Shown in pieces: positions 61,666 to 64,000 of a DNA stretch of 64,000 nt. The stretch covers positions 1,302,001 to 1,366,000 of the forward strand of contig CAVTIH010000002.1 of the NCBI GenBank assembly GCA_963734815.1. The letters are read 5' to 3'. The translations under genes were made by a program, and so were the position numbers. The stretch is from Palsa-744 sp963734815. GTDB taxonomy: Bacteria; Actinomycetota; Thermoleophilia; Solirubrobacterales; Solirubrobacteraceae. Position 1 is the stretch's first letter; each line of letters begins with the position of its first letter. The notes under the pieces are model-generated. The model searched no databases and was not told the origin of the DNA. It saw nothing but the letters and a program-made list of their open reading frames with translations.

Positions 61666-62733
61666 ATGGAACAACTCGCTGAGCTCACCGCGTCCGCGCG
61701 CCGCCTCGCTCTCGTCGGACTGGCTAAGAACACCGGCAAGACCGAAACGCTCGCCGCGCTGCTGCGCGAGCTGCAGGCGCGCGGGCGCCGCGTCGGCGTC
61801 ACCTCGGTCGGGCGCGACGGCGAGGAGCGCGATGTGATCGACATCCGCATCGAGAAGCCGCGGGTGGAGGTGTGCGCCGGCAGCCTCGTGGCGACCACCG
61901 ACGCGCTGCTGCGCGCCGGTGCGATTCCCCACGAGATAGTCAGCGAAACAGGCGTTCGCACCCCCCTTGGGCGCGTGCTGATCGCGCGCCTGCTCACGCG
62001 CGGCACGATCGAGGTGGCGGGCCCCAGCGCCGCCGCCGACGTGCGCGAGGTGGCTGACACGATGCTCGCCCACGGCGCCGAGCAGGTACTGATCGACGGC
62101 GCCATCGACCGCCGCGCCGCCTCCTCACCGGCGGTATCCGACGGCCTCATCATGTCCACCGGCGCGGCTCTGCACGAGGAGATCGAGCAGGTGGTGGCGC
62201 GCACCCGCGAGGCCGTCGAGCTCGTACGCCTGCCCGAGTTGGACCAGCCTCATGTGCGCGAGATCGCCGCGTCCAACGCCACCAGCATGCTCGTCGGCGC
62301 TCCGGAGGAGGAGCCGCTCACGCTGCACCCCCGCTTCGTGCTCACCAGCACCGCCGCGGACATCGGCCAGTTGCTGCGCGCGCGGCCCACGGCCAGCCAC
62401 CTGGTCGTACGCGGGGCGCTGTGCGAGCCGTTCCTCGCGGAGCTGCTGAACGCCCGCGATTTGGCCCCGCCCACCCGAGCGCTCGAGCTGGTCGTCGCCG
62501 ACCCGACCAAGGTGTTCCTCACCGATCACGGCGTCGCGTGGTACCGCCACCAGGGCATCTCGATCGCGGTGCTCGCCTCGATCGATCTGCGCGCGCTCAC
62601 TGTCAACCCGGTCGCACCGCAGTCGCACCGCTTCGACTCACCACGCATGCGCGCACTGCTGGAGGAGGCGATCCCCGGCCTGCCGGTGTTCGACGTACGC
62701 GACCCCACCCACCACCTGGTGCCCGCGGCATGA
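61666..62733 (+). CDS. KamB-like P-loop protein, putative aminomutase reactivase subunit
   Basis: 355 residues. A P-loop near the N-terminus (GLAKNTGKTETLAALL, with one extra residue compared with classic Walker A) and TSVGRDGEERDVID follow the pattern I associate with KamB of lysine-fermenting bacteria; ETGVRTPLGRVLIARLLTRGTIEVAGPSAAADV and LIDGAIDRRAASSPAVSDGLIMSTGA support it. KamB with KamC is thought to swap damaged cobalamin out of the mutase. No KamC (MutS-like) gene is in the window. The ATG is 6 bp after kamE; the last four bases (ATGA) overlap lysS. Family call by pattern. Confidence 0.65.
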   Translation: MEQLAELTASARRLALVGLAKNTGKTETLAALLRELQARGRRVGVTSVGRDGEERDVIDIRIEKPRVEVCAGSLVATTDALLRAGAIPHEIVSETGVRTPLGRVLIARLLTRGTIEVAGPSAAADVREVADTMLAHGAEQVLIDGAIDRRAASSPAVSDGLIMSTGAALHEEIEQVVARTREAVELVRLPELDQPHVREIAASNATSMLVGAPEEEPLTLHPRFVLTSTAADIGQLLRARPTASHLVVRGALCEPFLAELLNARDLAPPTRALELVVADPTKVFLTDHGVAWYRHQGISIAVLASIDLRALTVNPVAPQSHRFDSPRMRALLEEAIPGLPVFDVRDPTHHLVPAA

Positions 62734-64000
62734 GCGCGCCGGAGGAGCTCGAGCAGGCCGGAGCGAGCGCCGGCGCCGGGGCGTCCGAACATGCGAGCGA
62801 GCCCGCGGGGAATGGTGCCGGCGATCCCGGCAGCGCGGATGAACGCCGCGCGAAGATGGAGCGCCTGCGCGGCGAGGGCGTCGAGCCCTATCCGCACATC
62901 ATCTCCTCCGCGCGTAAGCCGCGCACCTGGATCGCCGACGTCCAGGCCGCCCACGACCCCGCCACGCTCGCGGTCGGTGTACACGAGGGCCTCGCCTACC
63001 GTGTCGCCGGACGTCTGATCGCGCGCCGCGGCCACGCCAAGTACACGTTCTTCGACCTGCGCGACCAGTCTGCCTCGATGCAGGTGGTTGCGCGTCGCGA
63101 GGAGCTGGGCGAGGAGTCCTACAAACGCATGGTCGGCCTCGACATCGGCGACATCGTGACCGTCGAGGGCGTCGTCTACATCACCCAGCGCGGACAGCTC
63201 GTGCTCGCGGTGAGCGCCTGCACGCTGCTCGCCAAGGCGCTGCGCCCACCCCCCGATCGCTACCACGGGATGGAGGACCAGGGCACGCGCTACCGCTACC
63301 GCGAACTGGACCTGCTCGCCAACGAGCAGACCCGCACGATGTTCTTCAGGCGCACGAAGATGATCGAGGCGATCCACGACTTCCTGCGCGAGCACGGCTT
63401 CACGCAGGTCGAGACACCGATGCTGCAGACGCTCGCCGGCGGCGCGGCGTCGCGACCGTTCGTGACGCACCACAACGCGCTTGACGTCGACGTCTACCTG
63501 CGGATCTCGGTGGAGCTCTACCTCAACCGCTGCATTGTGGGGGGCCTGGAGAACATCTACGACCTCGGGCGCGCCTTCCGCAACGAGGGGATCTCCCACC
63601 GGCACAGCCCCGAGTTCACGATCCTGGAGTGGATGATGAGCTACGCCGACTACTGGGACGTCGCGAAGTTCACCGAAGACATGGCGGAGAGCGTCGCGCT
63701 GCGCACGCTGGGAACAACCAAGGTCGAGCAGTACGACGGGCGCGTGGTCGACCTCGCGACCCCATGGCGGCGGATCACGCTGCGCGAGGCAATCGCCGAC
63801 GCCGTCGGGATCGACTACCTGGAGGCCTCGCGCGAGCAGCTGATCGAGGCGGCCGGCGAGACCGCCGTAGGCGGCGATCCTGACATCACCTGGGCGAAGC
63901 TGGTGGACGCGATCTACGTCAAGCACGTCGAACCGACGCTGTACGAGCCGACGCACGTGTTCGACTTCCCTGTCGACCTGTTCCCGATCTGCAAGCGCCA
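62730..64000 (+). CDS. lysS: Lysyl-tRNA synthetase, class II (3' end outside window)
   Basis: 423 codons visible, open at the right edge. An N-terminal disordered 35 residues (Gly/Ala/Glu-rich), then the OB-fold anticodon domain (LAYRVAGRLIARRGHAKYTFFDLRDQSASMQVV), then the class II core: motif 1 around FLREHGFTQVETPML and motif 2 (YDLGRAFRNEGISHRHSPEFTILEW). With a full anticodon domain it is a true tRNA ligase rather than an EpmA-type paralogue. ATG overlaps the stop of the KamB-like gene (ATGA). Motif 3 would lie beyond the window. Its place behind a lysine mutase is unusual. Confidence 0.93.
   Translation, partial: MSAPEELEQAGASAGAGASEHASEPAGNGAGDPGSADERRAKMERLRGEGVEPYPHIISSARKPRTWIADVQAAHDPATLAVGVHEGLAYRVAGRLIARRGHAKYTFFDLRDQSASMQVVARREELGEESYKRMVGLDIGDIVTVEGVVYITQRGQLVLAVSACTLLAKALRPPPDRYHGMEDQGTRYRYRELDLLANEQTRTMFFRRTKMIEAIHDFLREHGFTQVETPMLQTLAGGAASRPFVTHHNALDVDVYLRISVELYLNRCIVGGLENIYDLGRAFRNEGISHRHSPEFTILEWMMSYADYWDVAKFTEDMAESVALRTLGTTKVEQYDGRVVDLATPWRRITLREAIADAVGIDYLEASREQLIEAAGETAVGGDPDITWAKLVDAIYVKHVEPTLYEPTHVFDFPVDLFPICKR

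Overview
The window is high-GC DNA from what is most likely an actinobacterium, probably class Thermoleophilia (Solirubrobacterales-like). Signs of this are short intergenic gaps, frequent GTG/TTG starts and -10-like hexamers only 6-9 nt before several start codons. It also carries a DUF2342 metalloprotease, a 7Fe ferredoxin, a GroEL with a Gly/Met tail controlled by CIRCE, a mycobacterial-type citrate synthase, and secreted proteins resembling those I recall from Solirubrobacterales. The placement is inference. No rRNA, tRNA, transposase, prophage or CRISPR array was found.

Layout. (1) 1-10.8 kb: surface-glycan cluster with three tandem RgpF-like paralogues (one cut by the window edge), a Wzx flippase, a GT2, and a CDP-sugar set (RfbF cytidylyltransferase, RfbG-like dehydratase, sugar C-methyltransferase, an epimerase/dehydratase) plus a CmoB-like methyltransferase. 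(2) 10.9-21 kb: ileS, trxA, a Fic gene with its catalytic core missing, a polyprenol-phosphate mannosyltransferase, PolX, a frameshifted glycosyltransferase, otsB, and two half-size TauE/SafE (TSUP) permease genes. (3) 21-30.5 kb: tatA, two zinc-ribbon proteins, pstSCAB, and three exported proteins. One of these, divergent from pstS, looks like a phosphoesterase without its catalytic residues; another is a lipoprotein with two Cache-like repeats. (4) 30.5-43 kb: a solitary PilB/GspE ATPase with N-terminal repeats, a YhaM-like HD/OB protein, PAC2, a basic coiled-coil protein behind two LexA-box-like sites, DUF2342, a small-ORF/nucleotidyltransferase pair, a helicase-nuclease stripped of its helicase motifs, Mrp, ferredoxin and a GT39. 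(5) 43-59 kb: an SDR, an amidase, citrate synthase, groES-groEL with two CIRCE operators, an ASCH protein separated from a Nudix gene by a 0.6 kb minisatellite, a Crp/Fnr regulator, GDPD, a double TetR and Lhr. (6) 59-64 kb: a tight operon of lysine 5,6-aminomutase alpha and beta, a KamB-like reactivase and lysyl-tRNA synthetase (cut by the right edge).

The best candidates for undescribed biology are the kamD-kamE-kamB-like-lysS operon, the 56-bp array open in all three frames of one strand (with a 31-bp copy 9 kb away), the inactive-looking phosphoesterase beside pst, the split TSUP pair, and the small-ORF/nucleotidyltransferase pair beside a decayed helicase-nuclease.
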